The translations under genes were made by a program, and so were the position numbers. The notes beneath the pieces were generated by a model. It saw only the letters and a list, made by a program, of their open reading frames with translations, searched no databases and was not told the DNA's origin. Below, in pieces: positions 1 to 9,100 of a DNA stretch of 21,971 bases (positions are counted from its first letter, which is position 1; every line of letters begins with the position of its first letter). The DNA comes from a virus. The stretch spans positions 2,304 through 24,274 of the IMG/VR virus record IMGVR_UViG_3300008107_000445, one strand, 5' to 3'.

Positions 1-131
1 GCTACTATACTACCAGTTACTGTATTACTGTATGATTGAGTATACTCAAGTAAAATAACACTACCCGTAGTTAATTCATTCGGGTAGAATGCTATTGTAT
101 TAATAGTTTGGGATTTATTTAGCTGGAACAT
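1..131 (-). CDS. Unknown phage protein, N-terminal part (cut by window edge)
   Basis: An open frame starts at ATG (129-131) and runs off the left edge after 43 codons. The visible protein begins MFQLNKSQTINTIAFYPNE and continues with short beta-prone stretches rich in Thr, Ser and Val, like many small virion proteins. I do not recognise the family. It lies just beyond a terminator that closes the capsid block, so it may begin a new transcript. The upstream sequence (gtattattgtagact) has no Shine-Dalgarno motif, as elsewhere in the window. Its position after the probable tail tube gene makes a structural role likely, but that is inference from place alone. Confidence 0.6.
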   Translation of the reverse strand, partial: MFQLNKSQTINTIAFYPNELTTGSVILLEYTQSYSNTVTGSIV

Positions 132-153
132 AGTCTACAATAATACCAAGAAA

Positions 154-177
154 GGGGTTACGCATAAGCATAACCCC
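154..177 (-). terminator. Intrinsic terminator after the capsid block
   Basis: On the minus strand GGGGTTATGC and GCGTAACCCC can pair as a 10-bp stem with one G-T wobble around a TTAT loop, followed by TTTCTT. It lies 19 bases past the stop of the 181-aa virion gene. The U-tract is short, so termination may be partial. Confidence 0.65.
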
Positions 178-195
178 CTCTTAGTAATTTAATTA

Positions 196-741
196 TTAAG
201 CAATTGTAATGCCTGATAAACGAGCTGTTAATTCAGTTTCGTTAGAAGCTGAAATGAAAGCTGCTGGGTTTGGTTCTCTACCAGTGAAAGTTAAAGTGTA
301 GCCGTTTCTATCACCGAACAATGTTCCAGTACCTCCTGCTGAAGTTAACAACTGAACACCGTACTCTTCACCTACGTAAACGTACTTAGAAGTATTGGTT
401 GAGTTGTTTGTTTCAACAATCATACGAATTGTTGGGTTTTGAGCTAAAACTTTAATCTGGTTGCGGGTTGAAGTCTGCATTTTGAAGAATACAGCGTTTA
501 CAGTTTGTTCGTAAACTACTGTTCCGTTTTCTGGAGCTACAGTTACGTTTTCTGCGTAATCTGAAGTCTCACGGAATAATTCAAAAGTGTAGAAAGTACC
601 TGAACCAGTGATTGCATTAATCAATCCTTCACTTGCGTCAACGACGTTAGTAACAGAACCAGATAGGATGTAGATTTGCTTGATAGAACCAACGTTATCG
701 CGGCAACCAAGGGTAAATCCTGAAGTTATATCACATGCCAT
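196..741 (-). CDS. Probable tail tube / major tail-like virion protein
   Basis: This 181-residue protein begins MACDITSGFTLGCRDNVGSIK and contains FYTFELFRET, NGTVVYEQTV and GDRNGYTLTFTGREP. I recognise this arrangement (Cys-rich start, 'ENGTV.YEQTV', a C-terminal 'GD.NGYTLTF.G.EP') from a small protein frequent next to the capsid gene in Bacteroidota phages, usually unnamed and best explained as a beta-rich tail tube or other abundant virion protein. It follows the major capsid gene by 74 bases and is closed by a terminator. No signal peptide or membrane segment is seen. The start is fixed by the conserved MAC beginning; there is no Shine-Dalgarno motif. That it is a virion protein is fairly sure; the tail tube role is less so. 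Confidence 0.6.
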   Translation of the reverse strand: MACDITSGFTLGCRDNVGSIKQIYILSGSVTNVVDASEGLINAITGSGTFYTFELFRETSDYAENVTVAPENGTVVYEQTVNAVFFKMQTSTRNQIKVLAQNPTIRMIVETNNSTNTSKYVYVGEEYGVQLLTSAGGTGTLFGDRNGYTLTFTGREPNPAAFISASNETELTARLSGITIA

Positions 742-780
742 AGTATTTCTGGTTTTTGTTTTATTAGTGAATTGTTTTTA

Positions 781-799
781 GGGGACTTATTCAGCCCCC
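781..799 (-). other. Stem-loop between capsid and tail tube genes
   Basis: On the minus strand GGGGGC and GTCCCC can pair (one G-T) around TGAATAA, 17 bases past the capsid gene stop. No U-tract follows, so it is more likely an mRNA-stabilising or processing hairpin than a terminator. The rest of the 74-base gap is plain AT-rich sequence. Confidence 0.4.
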
Positions 800-815
800 C
801 TCAAACTTGATTGAT

Positions 816-1760
816 TTAGGCCTGGTCGTTAGACACCCAGAACTCAGGGTAAGCGATGTTCACACCTAACTTGGTTGAGATACGGTGACGAAGAGTGTCA
901 GTGTTGATATCGTACCAAAGTTGGAATTCAGAGAAGTCGCTCAATAGGTCAGTACCTACAACGATTTGCTTAGCAGGTCCTAGAACTACGCGGCCAGTGC
1001 CTTGTAGACCTACAGTACCTACAACCTTAATACCTGGTTGGAATGGGTAAGCCATTTCCAAGATACCACCACGGTTAGTGATGCTAGAAGGATCGAAGTA
1101 GAAATTGTTAGCAGAACGAAGTGCGCTTACGTAGTTACGGAAGTTAGCAACGCTCATGAAGAAAGTAAGGTCGTCACGGTCAGCTACATCAGAAGAAAGA
1201 CCTGCGATCATCGCGTCCATCTTAGTAAGTGCGTTAGCAGCAGTGAATGAACCAGTAGCATCGTTAGGAACAACTACACCTGAAGTTGAACCAGTGATGA
1301 TGTACTTAAGGCCTGAAGTAGCACAAGTTCCACCGTAAGTAGAAGCTGAACCAGACTCTTGTAACCAAAGGAATTGGTCGTTAGCTTTCTGGAATTGGTT
1401 AACCAATAGCTCAGAGTAAGCATTAGCAAGTGCCCAAGTCTCGTTGTATGAGCCGCGCTCAAGTGAAGAGATACCGAGGTACTTTTTGTCAAGATCTTTC
1501 AAACAGATAGCGTCGAAAGAGGTACGTGGACATACAGTGATGTTACGTTGAGTGAAGGTGGCTGAACCAGATGCAGTGCTAACACAAGTACCGTTGTTGA
1601 TGTACAAAGATACTTCGAATAGATTGATTGGCTCTTGGTATTTAACACCCTCTTGTACAGTTACGTACTCGATAGTGCTACCACCGTATACCATTTTAAG
1701 GACTAACTCACCAGCGATCTGGTTGTTAAAATCCGATAGGGCTGATACGTTTAAGCTCAT
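816..1760 (-). CDS. Major capsid protein (HK97-fold candidate)
   Basis: This 314-residue protein follows the scaffold-like gene by two bases and comes after the maturation protease, the usual protease-scaffold-capsid order. Visible pieces that fit a small Bacteroidota-phage major capsid protein are NITVCPRTSFDAICLKDL, the aromatic helix ANDQFLWLQESGSAS, the central ANALTKMDAMIAGL helix followed by DLTFFMSVANFRNYVSAL, and the beta-rich C-terminal part with GIKVVGTVGLQGTGRVVLG and FQLWYDINTDTLRHRISTKLGVNIAYPEFWV. The stretch after residue 240 resembles the P-domain/A-domain end of HK97-fold capsid proteins. The N-terminal 50 residues lack the charged scaffold-like delta domain; that role falls to the separate gene upstream. 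The start (MSLNVSAL) has an A-rich leader and no Shine-Dalgarno motif. Confidence 0.82.
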   Translation of the reverse strand: MSLNVSALSDFNNQIAGELVLKMVYGGSTIEYVTVQEGVKYQEPINLFEVSLYINNGTCVSTASGSATFTQRNITVCPRTSFDAICLKDLDKKYLGISSLERGSYNETWALANAYSELLVNQFQKANDQFLWLQESGSASTYGGTCATSGLKYIITGSTSGVVVPNDATGSFTAANALTKMDAMIAGLSSDVADRDDLTFFMSVANFRNYVSALRSANNFYFDPSSITNRGGILEMAYPFQPGIKVVGTVGLQGTGRVVLGPAKQIVVGTDLLSDFSEFQLWYDINTDTLRHRISTKLGVNIAYPEFWVSNDQA

Positions 1761-1762
1761 GT

Positions 1763-2434
1763 TTATTTAGATTTTTTAGTTTTTAGAAGATTCTTCATCA
1801 TTTCGTAGCGGTCAGCTTGCACTGGAGTAGCTACTCCACTTTCCAAAGAAAATTTCTTAGTTGGAAGGGTTTTTTCAGCAGCAGGTTCAGCGGACATTTT
1901 CTCCATCTTCTCCTTCATTGCTGCCATTTCTTTTTTCATTTCTACGAGTTCGTCTGCTACTGCTTTAGCTACTGCTTCAACGATTGACTTTTCAGTCATC
2001 ACGCCTTCTTCAGATTCCATTTGCTGTGGCATTGCTTTCTCGTATTGAGCACCTCTCTGTACTTCTACAGGGAATTGTTCTACTGGAAGCTTAACCTCGG
2101 CCATCTTAACTTCTTCGATGATTTCACCACCGTCTAAAGTTTCAGTTTCTTCACCTGGCTCCATCTCTTCTTGCATTTGAGAGGCTTCAGTGATTTCTAC
2201 TACTTTAGATCCTTCAGTCTTGATAACCATACCGTTTTCAAGCTTGTGGTAACCATCTGGAGCGTCCATTTCCTGGCCTTCAGTGGTTACTACTTTTACT
2301 GGCATACCCAATTCGAGTTGATCGCCTTCAAAAACAATTTTGAATGCTTTGTTCTCGTCATAGAGTTCACCAAACTTAACTTCGGTAAGGTTAAAGTATT
2401 CCTTGACAAGTGCTTTTAATTCGTTTGCTGTCAT
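1763..2434 (-). CDS. Capsid scaffold-like protein
   Basis: This 223-residue acidic protein sits two bases before the major capsid gene. Residues 31-80 hold a small beta domain (FKIVFEGDQLELGMPVKVV, then DAPDGYHKLENGMVIKTEG) typical of scaffold proteins in Bacteroidota phages. A Glu-rich linker follows (EEMEPGEETETLDGGEI). Residues about 145-180 form a strong heptad-like helix (AVAKAVADELVEMKKEMAAM and on) consistent with a coiled coil, and the end is basic (MMKNLLKTKKSK), a typical capsid-binding tail. Scaffolds guide procapsid assembly and are usually removed or cut by the maturation protease, here encoded two genes upstream. No cleavage site can be assigned from sequence alone. Confidence 0.72.
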   Translation of the reverse strand: MTANELKALVKEYFNLTEVKFGELYDENKAFKIVFEGDQLELGMPVKVVTTEGQEMDAPDGYHKLENGMVIKTEGSKVVEITEASQMQEEMEPGEETETLDGGEIIEEVKMAEVKLPVEQFPVEVQRGAQYEKAMPQQMESEEGVMTEKSIVEAVAKAVADELVEMKKEMAAMKEKMEKMSAEPAAEKTLPTKKFSLESGVATPVQADRYEMMKNLLKTKKSK

Positions 2435-2473
2435 AGGATTTTTAAATATTAAGGTTAATGTTAGTTAACATCA

Positions 2474-2491
2474 TATGATATACATATCATA
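2474..2491. repeat. Perfect 8-bp inverted repeat in the scaffold gene leader
   Basis: TATGATAT-AC-ATATCATA is a perfect palindrome with a two-base centre, in the 79-base gap between the 92-aa gene and the scaffold gene. It lies 40 bases upstream of the scaffold start. The short centre fits a dimeric protein operator better than an RNA hairpin. Nothing else is seen in the gap. Confidence 0.5.
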
Positions 2492-2513
2492 CGTTTATGG
2501 ATAAATCGAATAA

Positions 2514-2792
2514 TTAACCTTGTGCTTTTTTAGCAATGGTCAATCTGTCAATACAAATCTTAAGAGCACCAGGACCTACATAAGTTGGATTCTGACCTCT
2601 TAAAGATAAAAGACATTCTTCAATTTCTTCCGGTGATATAGCAGGAGCTTCCTCCGCCATATTTACTTTCTTAAGCTGATTGTAGCATATTGCTGCAGCT
2701 TGATCTTGTGGGTATTCATCAGATAATACTGAGATGCAACGACCAATGTATTCGTCACGTGATTCAGTTACTCTTTTAGATGGAATTGGCAT
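2514..2792 (-). CDS. Small protein with MPIP...EYPQDQAAAICY domain
   Basis: This 92-residue protein follows the protease gene with a three-base gap. Its first 40 residues (MPIPSKRVTESRDEYIGRC, then EYPQDQAAAICYNQL) match a short motif I know from phage head genes, where it occurs alone or fused near the prohead protease; its function is not known to me. The pattern is 'MPIP...E....FI.RC.....EYP...R.AICY'. The second half (EEIEECLLSLRGQ, then GPGALKICIDRL) is unfamiliar and probably helical. Its place between protease and scaffold suggests a head-assembly role. There is no membrane segment or signal peptide. Confidence 0.65.
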   Translation of the reverse strand: MPIPSKRVTESRDEYIGRCISVLSDEYPQDQAAAICYNQLKKVNMAEEAPAISPEEIEECLLSLRGQNPTYVGPGALKICIDRLTIAKKAQG

Positions 2793-2795
2793 AAT

Positions 2796-4490
2796 TTATG
2801 ATTTTATTAATTGTTCGCTAAAATAGCCTTCAATTGAAAAGCCTTTAACTAATCCTGGTTTAACGTAGCCTTCCCAAACACCTAAATTATCTACTTTATA
2901 CATTGTCATCCAAGTACCTTCTACTGGATTCAAACCATATTCTTTAGCTTTATCTGTTTCTGGGTTTTCTACAATCCAGCTTTCTACTAGATAAACATCA
3001 TCTACAAGTTCACCTGAATTATGTTCAATGTTAACTCGATCAATAATTTTATCTTTCATTGCCTTATAGGCTAATCTTTTAATTGTATCCTTAGTAAAGT
3101 AAACGTAATATACATCTCCGTTCTCGTCTTTACGTGGGATTAATTTACCAGGTATCATTGCTGGGCCTACAAGAATTTGTTGGTCTTCAACAGCAGCAAA
3201 TCCGTAAGTTGCTTCTTTATTAACTGTTAATTTACCAGTTGGCTCATTTACGTAATTAGGTAAACCAGATACTTCTAATTCAAATTTAACACCAATTGGT
3301 CCTAATTCATTAATTACATCTTGACTATTATCGTAGTGCTTAGTAATACCTAATTTGTTAATAAGTTCAATTTTAGCTTTATTACTTCCTACAGCAAATA
3401 CTTTATTCATAGGAATACCTATTTCAGCCATATTTTCAGCAAATGGTGTTTTATCATTACCTGCTGAAATAACATACACGTCGTATCCTTCAGTAATTAA
3501 TCTACGTGCTAATTCTTTACCACGTTCTGTAGTTAATACCTCGTGATAATCGATTGATACTTTTTCTGCTGCAAACATCATTTGTTCTACCATTTTTTGT
3601 GCAATGATAGATTCTAATATTTGACCAAACTGTTTACGTTTAGGATGTTTAGTAGGCAATAAATCGTAATCGGTAGTATAATTTCTGTTTTGTGGTCTAC
3701 CTTCTTTAATTAAATAAAGGAAAGCATTAACACGAGCCATTGCCCATTGTTTTGCTCCACCACGAGAAGCTACTTCTGGGGAACGTGAAGTGTTATAAGC
3801 ACCCAAACCACGTTGATAAACTGCTTTTAACGCACCTACGTTAGCACCATACCCTAATTTATCTTTATATTTTTCGTTAAATTCGTCTGCTTTCTTCTTT
3901 AATGATTCTTCTGTAGCAGCATCTACTTCAGCACCACGAGTTGTACCTGCTGTACCTCTAGCTGTTCCTTCTCCTTTTGGATCTGGATTTGGTGTATCTG
4001 ATTTTGGTGCTTTAGGTGATTCTTTAACACCACCACGTGGTCCTATTTCAGCAAATTCTTCTCCTGCTTGGCGTAATATCTTTTCTGTCCAAGGTAAAGC
4101 AGCAGGCCCACCCCAAAGTAAATAAGAGATGTACCCGCAAGCATTGTAATCGCGTCTAGTTCTAGCGAGCTCATAATTGTCTTTTTGTCTAATAAGGAAT
4201 GCGCGCATTCTTCTCACGGTATCAAGCGATACAGGTTCGCGGTTGGCCAATTGTTGTGCTCTAATCTTACCTACTTGTGTAGCGCATTTATTACCGGTTT
4301 CTTCATTACGTTTAATGCCTTGTTTGGCTGCTTCAACTGCTGCCTCTGGGTAATCAGTATATGTTTCAGCAAATTTTTCTGCGCTAAATGCAAAGAATTC
4401 TTCTTCAATAGCGGGTTTTTCAACCAATGCCATAGCATCGATTCCTGAAAGAATAGAATCCTCTAAAAGTTCTAATTGTACAATTTTCAT
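2796..4490 (-). CDS. XkdF-type capsid maturation protease with DUF5824-like and HAD-like domains
   Basis: A 564-residue multidomain protein. Residues 1-35 (DSILSGIDAMALVEKPAIEE) and 425-564 form an XkdF-like serine protease: ILVGPAMIPGKLIPR, YYVYFTKDTI, NIEHNSG with candidate catalytic His490, VVESWIVE-like VESWIVENPETDK, GTWMTM, and GFSIEGYF with candidate Ser552. Between them lie a helical domain with GYISYLLWGGPAALPW (about 47-140), a Pro/Gly-rich linker, a DUF5824-like part (AVYQRGLGAYNTS, then QWAMARVNAFLYLI, about 220-265), and a HAD-like Rossmann domain (about 308-395). The HAD motifs read IDYHEVLTT (motif I), VISAGN (motif II), SNKAK (Lys) and YDNSQD (motif IV). The first motif is DxH rather than DxD, so phosphatase activity is doubtful. 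The gene precedes the 92-aa, scaffold and capsid genes, fitting procapsid processing. Confidence 0.8.
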   Translation of the reverse strand: MKIVQLELLEDSILSGIDAMALVEKPAIEEEFFAFSAEKFAETYTDYPEAAVEAAKQGIKRNEETGNKCATQVGKIRAQQLANREPVSLDTVRRMRAFLIRQKDNYELARTRRDYNACGYISYLLWGGPAALPWTEKILRQAGEEFAEIGPRGGVKESPKAPKSDTPNPDPKGEGTARGTAGTTRGAEVDAATEESLKKKADEFNEKYKDKLGYGANVGALKAVYQRGLGAYNTSRSPEVASRGGAKQWAMARVNAFLYLIKEGRPQNRNYTTDYDLLPTKHPKRKQFGQILESIIAQKMVEQMMFAAEKVSIDYHEVLTTERGKELARRLITEGYDVYVISAGNDKTPFAENMAEIGIPMNKVFAVGSNKAKIELINKLGITKHYDNSQDVINELGPIGVKFELEVSGLPNYVNEPTGKLTVNKEATYGFAAVEDQQILVGPAMIPGKLIPRKDENGDVYYVYFTKDTIKRLAYKAMKDKIIDRVNIEHNSGELVDDVYLVESWIVENPETDKAKEYGLNPVEGTWMTMYKVDNLGVWEGYVKPGLVKGFSIEGYFSEQLIKS

Positions 4491-4508
4491 GTGTCAATAC
4501 ATATTACG

Positions 4509-6122
4509 TTATCCCGGACCTAAACGTCTGCGTCTATTGATAGCAGCGTTGGCCTGTTGACCAGTAGTTACATCTTGAGCTATAACATAAGCTCTAACTG
4601 GTTCTTGTCTACCTAAATTAAAACCAAATGGTACTCCTGCACCTTGAGTTCCTGGTAAAGCACCTGTAAATCCAGTATTACCAATTGAAGGTGTTCCTGG
4701 TATACTTGGTTTTGAAATAGTACCACCACTACCACCTCCACCTGGAGCAGTAGCTAAAATTTGTTTTGCTTGGTTTGCTGCAGCTAATACAGCAGCAATT
4801 TGTGCTGCGTAGAACAATGGAAATACTAATGCTGCCCCAGGACCTGCTGCTTTAGCAGTTTTTTGTGCAATATCTAAACCTTGAATAAATCCTGTAGCAG
4901 TACCAATAGCAATATCTGCAAGGGCTGCTGCTTTGGATGCTGCGGTTCCCTCTTTAAATAATGAACCTAAGGCTTTAATTGCAGCCGAAGCATTTTGAGT
5001 ATTTAAATTTCGTATTGCTTCTTCAGCATCAGCAATTTTTTGAGCATCAGCTATTCTTTGATCTCCTACTGCTTTTCTTGCGGCTAAATCATCTAAAACA
5101 GCCTGGAATGCTTCAGCGTCTAAATCAGCTTCATAATCAGCTAAGAATTGTGCATCTGAGATACGTTGATCTCTATCTGCTTTTTCTTTAGCAATACGAG
5201 CATCATCATATGATTTAAGTCTAGCTTCTCTATCTTGTAATTCTTTGTTTAGAATATCAAAACGTTCTTGTGCTGCTTTTTCTTCTTCAGCTTTACGTTT
5301 TTCATTAGCGGCCTTTTGAGCTTCAGCTCTATCAGTAATTACCTGGGCTTCAAATATTTGTAATTCTTGTTCTGCTTTCTTTCTTTCCTCACTACCGGCT
5401 TTAAATGAATTAACTCTTTCAGTTAGTAATTTACGTTCTGCTTTTGTCAATTCCTCAAAACCAGCGCCCTGAGCTTTAAGTAGTTTAAGTTGGAATTCAC
5501 TTTCTTTAGCAGCTTCGCCTTGTGCTTTAGCAAATTTTTCCTCTGCTGTTGCTGCTAAACCTACTGCTTCAGCTACCTTAGTAAAGGCATCACTAAAGAA
5601 TTGAGCTACTTGGTTTACTATTTCAAACTTATCTTTTAGAAGTACAATAGCGGCTGTAATAGCACCAATAGCTGCAATGGCAATACCAACAGGTCCCATT
5701 GCTACTTTTAATGCTACACCAAATGCAGTAGTAAATGCTGTAGCAATTTTTTGGGCACCACCAAATTTAGTAATACCTTCAGTTAAATTAACTACCCCAT
5801 CTAAGGTACGTTTAGCACCTTCTGCAAATGCAATAGCACCTAATGCTGCTGCTTCAAATTGTTTTGTATCTTCTTCTGATGCTAATCCTAATCCAATAAC
5901 TGCACCCGCAGCTAGTTCAACTGAACCTCCTAATAAGTTAACAGCACCATCTAAAATTTTAATGGTTGCTTCTTGTTTTTCAAGATTAGAAGTTAATTTT
6001 TCTGTATTAGCACTAGCATTTTGTGAAGCAGCTCCTGTTTGACCTAATGAGTTATTAAGTTGATCAACTGCTGCTGTTGCTTGGGAGGTATTCGCCCCTA
6101 TATTAACTATTGCTTCTGCCAT
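4509..6122 (-). CDS. Tape measure protein (short)
   Basis: This 537-residue protein has the make-up of a tail tape measure protein. The Ser/Ala/Gln-rich N-terminal helix (residues 1-55) is followed by hydrophobic helices at about 58-82 and 137-162 (ALKVAMGPVGIAIAAIGAI). A long charged coiled coil spans about 195-370 with a repeated DQRI(S/A)DAQ unit at 318 and 354. A hydrophobic Ala-rich helix spans about 425-455, then a Gly-rich linker (APGGGGSGG) and a short C-terminal domain with VRAYVIAQDVTTGQQANAAI, an ending I associate with Bacteroidota phage tape measures. Such proteins set tail length and help DNA pass the membrane. The gene sits after the hub/adhesin gene, inverted relative to most siphophages, where the tape measure comes first. 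A shared upstream motif precedes it. Confidence 0.75.
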   Translation of the reverse strand: MAEAIVNIGANTSQATAAVDQLNNSLGQTGAASQNASANTEKLTSNLEKQEATIKILDGAVNLLGGSVELAAGAVIGLGLASEEDTKQFEAAALGAIAFAEGAKRTLDGVVNLTEGITKFGGAQKIATAFTTAFGVALKVAMGPVGIAIAAIGAITAAIVLLKDKFEIVNQVAQFFSDAFTKVAEAVGLAATAEEKFAKAQGEAAKESEFQLKLLKAQGAGFEELTKAERKLLTERVNSFKAGSEERKKAEQELQIFEAQVITDRAEAQKAANEKRKAEEEKAAQERFDILNKELQDREARLKSYDDARIAKEKADRDQRISDAQFLADYEADLDAEAFQAVLDDLAARKAVGDQRIADAQKIADAEEAIRNLNTQNASAAIKALGSLFKEGTAASKAAALADIAIGTATGFIQGLDIAQKTAKAAGPGAALVFPLFYAAQIAAVLAAANQAKQILATAPGGGGSGGTISKPSIPGTPSIGNTGFTGALPGTQGAGVPFGFNLGRQEPVRAYVIAQDVTTGQQANAAINRRRRLGPG

Positions 6123-6125
6123 GTA

Positions 6126-6158
6126 AATAAATACTTTTTATGTAGTTTTAGTCTTTTA
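6126..6158 (-). promoter_or_regulatory. Shared bipartite motif before tape measure gene (candidate promoter)
   Basis: On the minus strand TAAAAGACTAAAACTACAT, four bases, then AGTATTTATT lies directly before the tape measure ATG. A near copy (16 of 19 plus 10 of 10 bases, spacer five) precedes the chaperone-like gene at 13281-13314. It includes the stop codon of the preceding gene. Function is inferred from recurrence and place. Confidence 0.45.
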
Positions 6159-9100
6159 ACTTATTTGATCTACTGTTACAATTAGAGAAGGAATAGCTGG
6201 ACCAGCAAATGGTGAAGCATTATATTCAATAGTAGTTCCCGCAGTATCACTGGCCCATCTTAATTCAAAATAATCATTTGTAGAGGTAGTAATACCAAAG
6301 AAGTTCCAGGCTGCTACCGTAGTTGCACCTGAACCTCCTGCAATAGTTACCTCAGTATTTGAGTTAGCAACGTTTGTTCCGTTTTTAGCTAACCAAGTAC
6401 ATACTTTAACATCACCACCAGTGTTTTTCTTATATTGGGCTGAGAACTCAATATTATAAGTTCCTATTCTATTTGGATAAATCTTAGTACCAGATATAGT
6501 AACACCACCTGTAATATCAACTGTATTAAGTGACATTGAGTAAGGTGTATTTGCTAATGATGCTGATTGGTCTGTAGTATCGTAGAATGAACCAAAATGT
6601 TTAGTATCATTATTTAATGTTACCCAGTTTGAACCACTAGCAGCATATAAAGTGACTACCTCATTTGGATTACTAAAGATAAATCTACCATTACCATTGA
6701 TAGTTTGTGAACCAAATGGAACAATCTCTACAGTAGTAGAACCATCAAATGAATCATCGCTTACAAATGTGTAAATAATTTTCTTATAATCATTGTTTAC
6801 AGCATTAGGCAAAGTAATTTCTGTAGTACCTGGTGAAACTCCACTCCAATTTAAATGGAAAATATGATCGTGTTTGTATTGAGTATCTGATAAATCAAAT
6901 GTTACAGTATCACCACAATCTAGTAATTTATTATTACTAAATAAGGCTTCACCAATGTATGTGTCACCTAACCAGTTTGAGTTATTGCGAGTATCAAGTA
7001 AATCTAACCCAGCTCCCTCTAAATTAAGACCAATTACAGTATGACCTGAACCATTGATTACTACCTCATTTTCGTGTGGGGTAATTAATGTAGTTACATC
7101 ACTATCTTGTAATGTAGCATTGTATCCATTAATAATTGTAGTGTAATCTCCGTTAAATATTGTTGAACCCGTACTAGTAAGGATAGCATTATTTACATTA
7201 AAACTACCTGAGATAGCATTTCCACTACCACCAACAATTTGGTTATTAACCAGGGTTTCAGTAATAGAGTTTTCTTGACCTACAACAAAAGCATTAGTTA
7301 CGTTTTGAGAGACATTATTAGCTCTACCCATAACATAAACTGTGTTGGTGCTAGATTCTACAATATTATTACTACCAATAGTCATGATTCTAGCTGAATC
7401 AGGATTTACTCTATTAGTACCTAAAGAAGATTGTTGTAAAGCTGGAGTAATTGGTTCAGCATAGTTCCATACTACAGAACCCGAATCAGATCCTGTTAGG
7501 TAAACTCTTAAACCATCTTGTTGACCAGCTTGAGATAAACCTGAGTAATCATCAAATGGAATTCCATCATCATAAGTTACGTATCTACCTCCACCATTTG
7601 GATTGTATCCTCCAAAAATAATATCAACTGAAATGCCTAATGATGTAGTTACTCTTCTACGAGGGAAGGTTAATTTACGAGCTGGTGTTTTGATTAATTC
7701 TACTTCAACTGAATCTCTACGAGTTAGGTTAGCTCCATTAATCTTGTTTATGCGGTAATAAGCTCCATCAATAAAGATTTTATCATTAAGAGCTATATCT
7801 TGTATTTCAGTTGGTTTTAGATAAACATTACAAACTAATTTACGAGCGTCAATATCATATAAACCATTGATATAAGGAGCCCAATAAGTAGTAAACGCAT
7901 CCCCACTACCACTAATAAAATTAGCACCATTAGGAACTACATTACTCCAGTAAGGAGGAATAGCTCCTTTACCTACGTTATTGTTGTTAAAATGTAAATC
8001 AAGTGCTGCTCCTGAAATAGGGGTTTCACTTAATGATGATACTTGGTACCAAACACTTTGTCTAGTGGTAACTCCATTTTCATCTAATAGCCAGTATGAA
8101 CCTGTAGTAAAAGCACTACCTGAATATCCTGCAGCTGCTGATTCTACAGTTTTCAAACCTACACCATACAATAATCTAGGTTTAAAAGCTAATGGCTGGT
8201 AAGTATTATTACTACCCACTACCTTAGTACATAAGTGAGGAATAATAAATTCTGATGAGTTTGGAATATTTGTAGTTGGGGTTGAAGCAAATACTTTACC
8301 AATTACTCTTTCACCCTCAGCTAAATCAGAATCTGAAGTATAAATGTATTGACCGTATGAGGTATCAAATGTTTCTCTAGTGTATAAGTTTAGATAATCA
8401 TCGTCATCCTCATCTTTAAAAATAATAGTACGAGGTTGTTCTAAAATAGGGTGTGAGATATTAAAACGAGTATCTCTATCAACCTTATCAGTCCAGTCAA
8501 CTACAACTCCTTGGTCTGTCCAATCACTGTAAGGTTCAATTCTAAGTAGGTTTCTTTCATTAGGTACTGGTTCAACAACTAAATTAAATTTCTCAATTAG
8601 TCCTTGAAGTAAATCTAATGCCTTTAAATCATCAGGAAATTGTTGTTGTATATTAACTGTACTACCTACTACAGTTGTAGGACCTTGTATTGATACAAAT
8701 GTATTTAAAATACCAGGTAACAGTGTTAAAGTTTGATTTGAATCCCCATCTCTTAATTGAACATAGAATTCAATGTAATCACCTGGATTTAAACTAATAT
8801 TTCCTGAATAAGTTAATGTATTACTTGAGGCATAAGGATTTACACGAGTACCTGCTAAAATAGGGAATCCACCACCATTTAATCTAACATAAACATTTAC
8901 TTTAGTTTCAGGCTCATCAGCCCAGTTATTAACATTAAATCTAATTTGACCCTGGAATCTGTAACTACCTGAAACATCAGCAGTATAAGCATTAGTTGTT
9001 AAATTAAAATTACCTGCGTTATCGTATGATGTTCCAGTAAAATCAATTTCAGTAGCAATGTTATAAGGAACATTTTGAGTAGTTGGTGGATTAGCAAATA

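Noticed and set aside
781-799. Stem-loop after the capsid gene as a terminator
   Set aside because: No U-tract follows on the minus strand, and the next gene would lose transcription; kept only as a hairpin.
1038-1770. Plus-strand reading frames opposite the capsid gene
   Set aside because: They lie opposite a well-supported gene, have unstructured composition and no start context; the same holds for plus-strand frames opposite the protease, tape measure and fibre genes.
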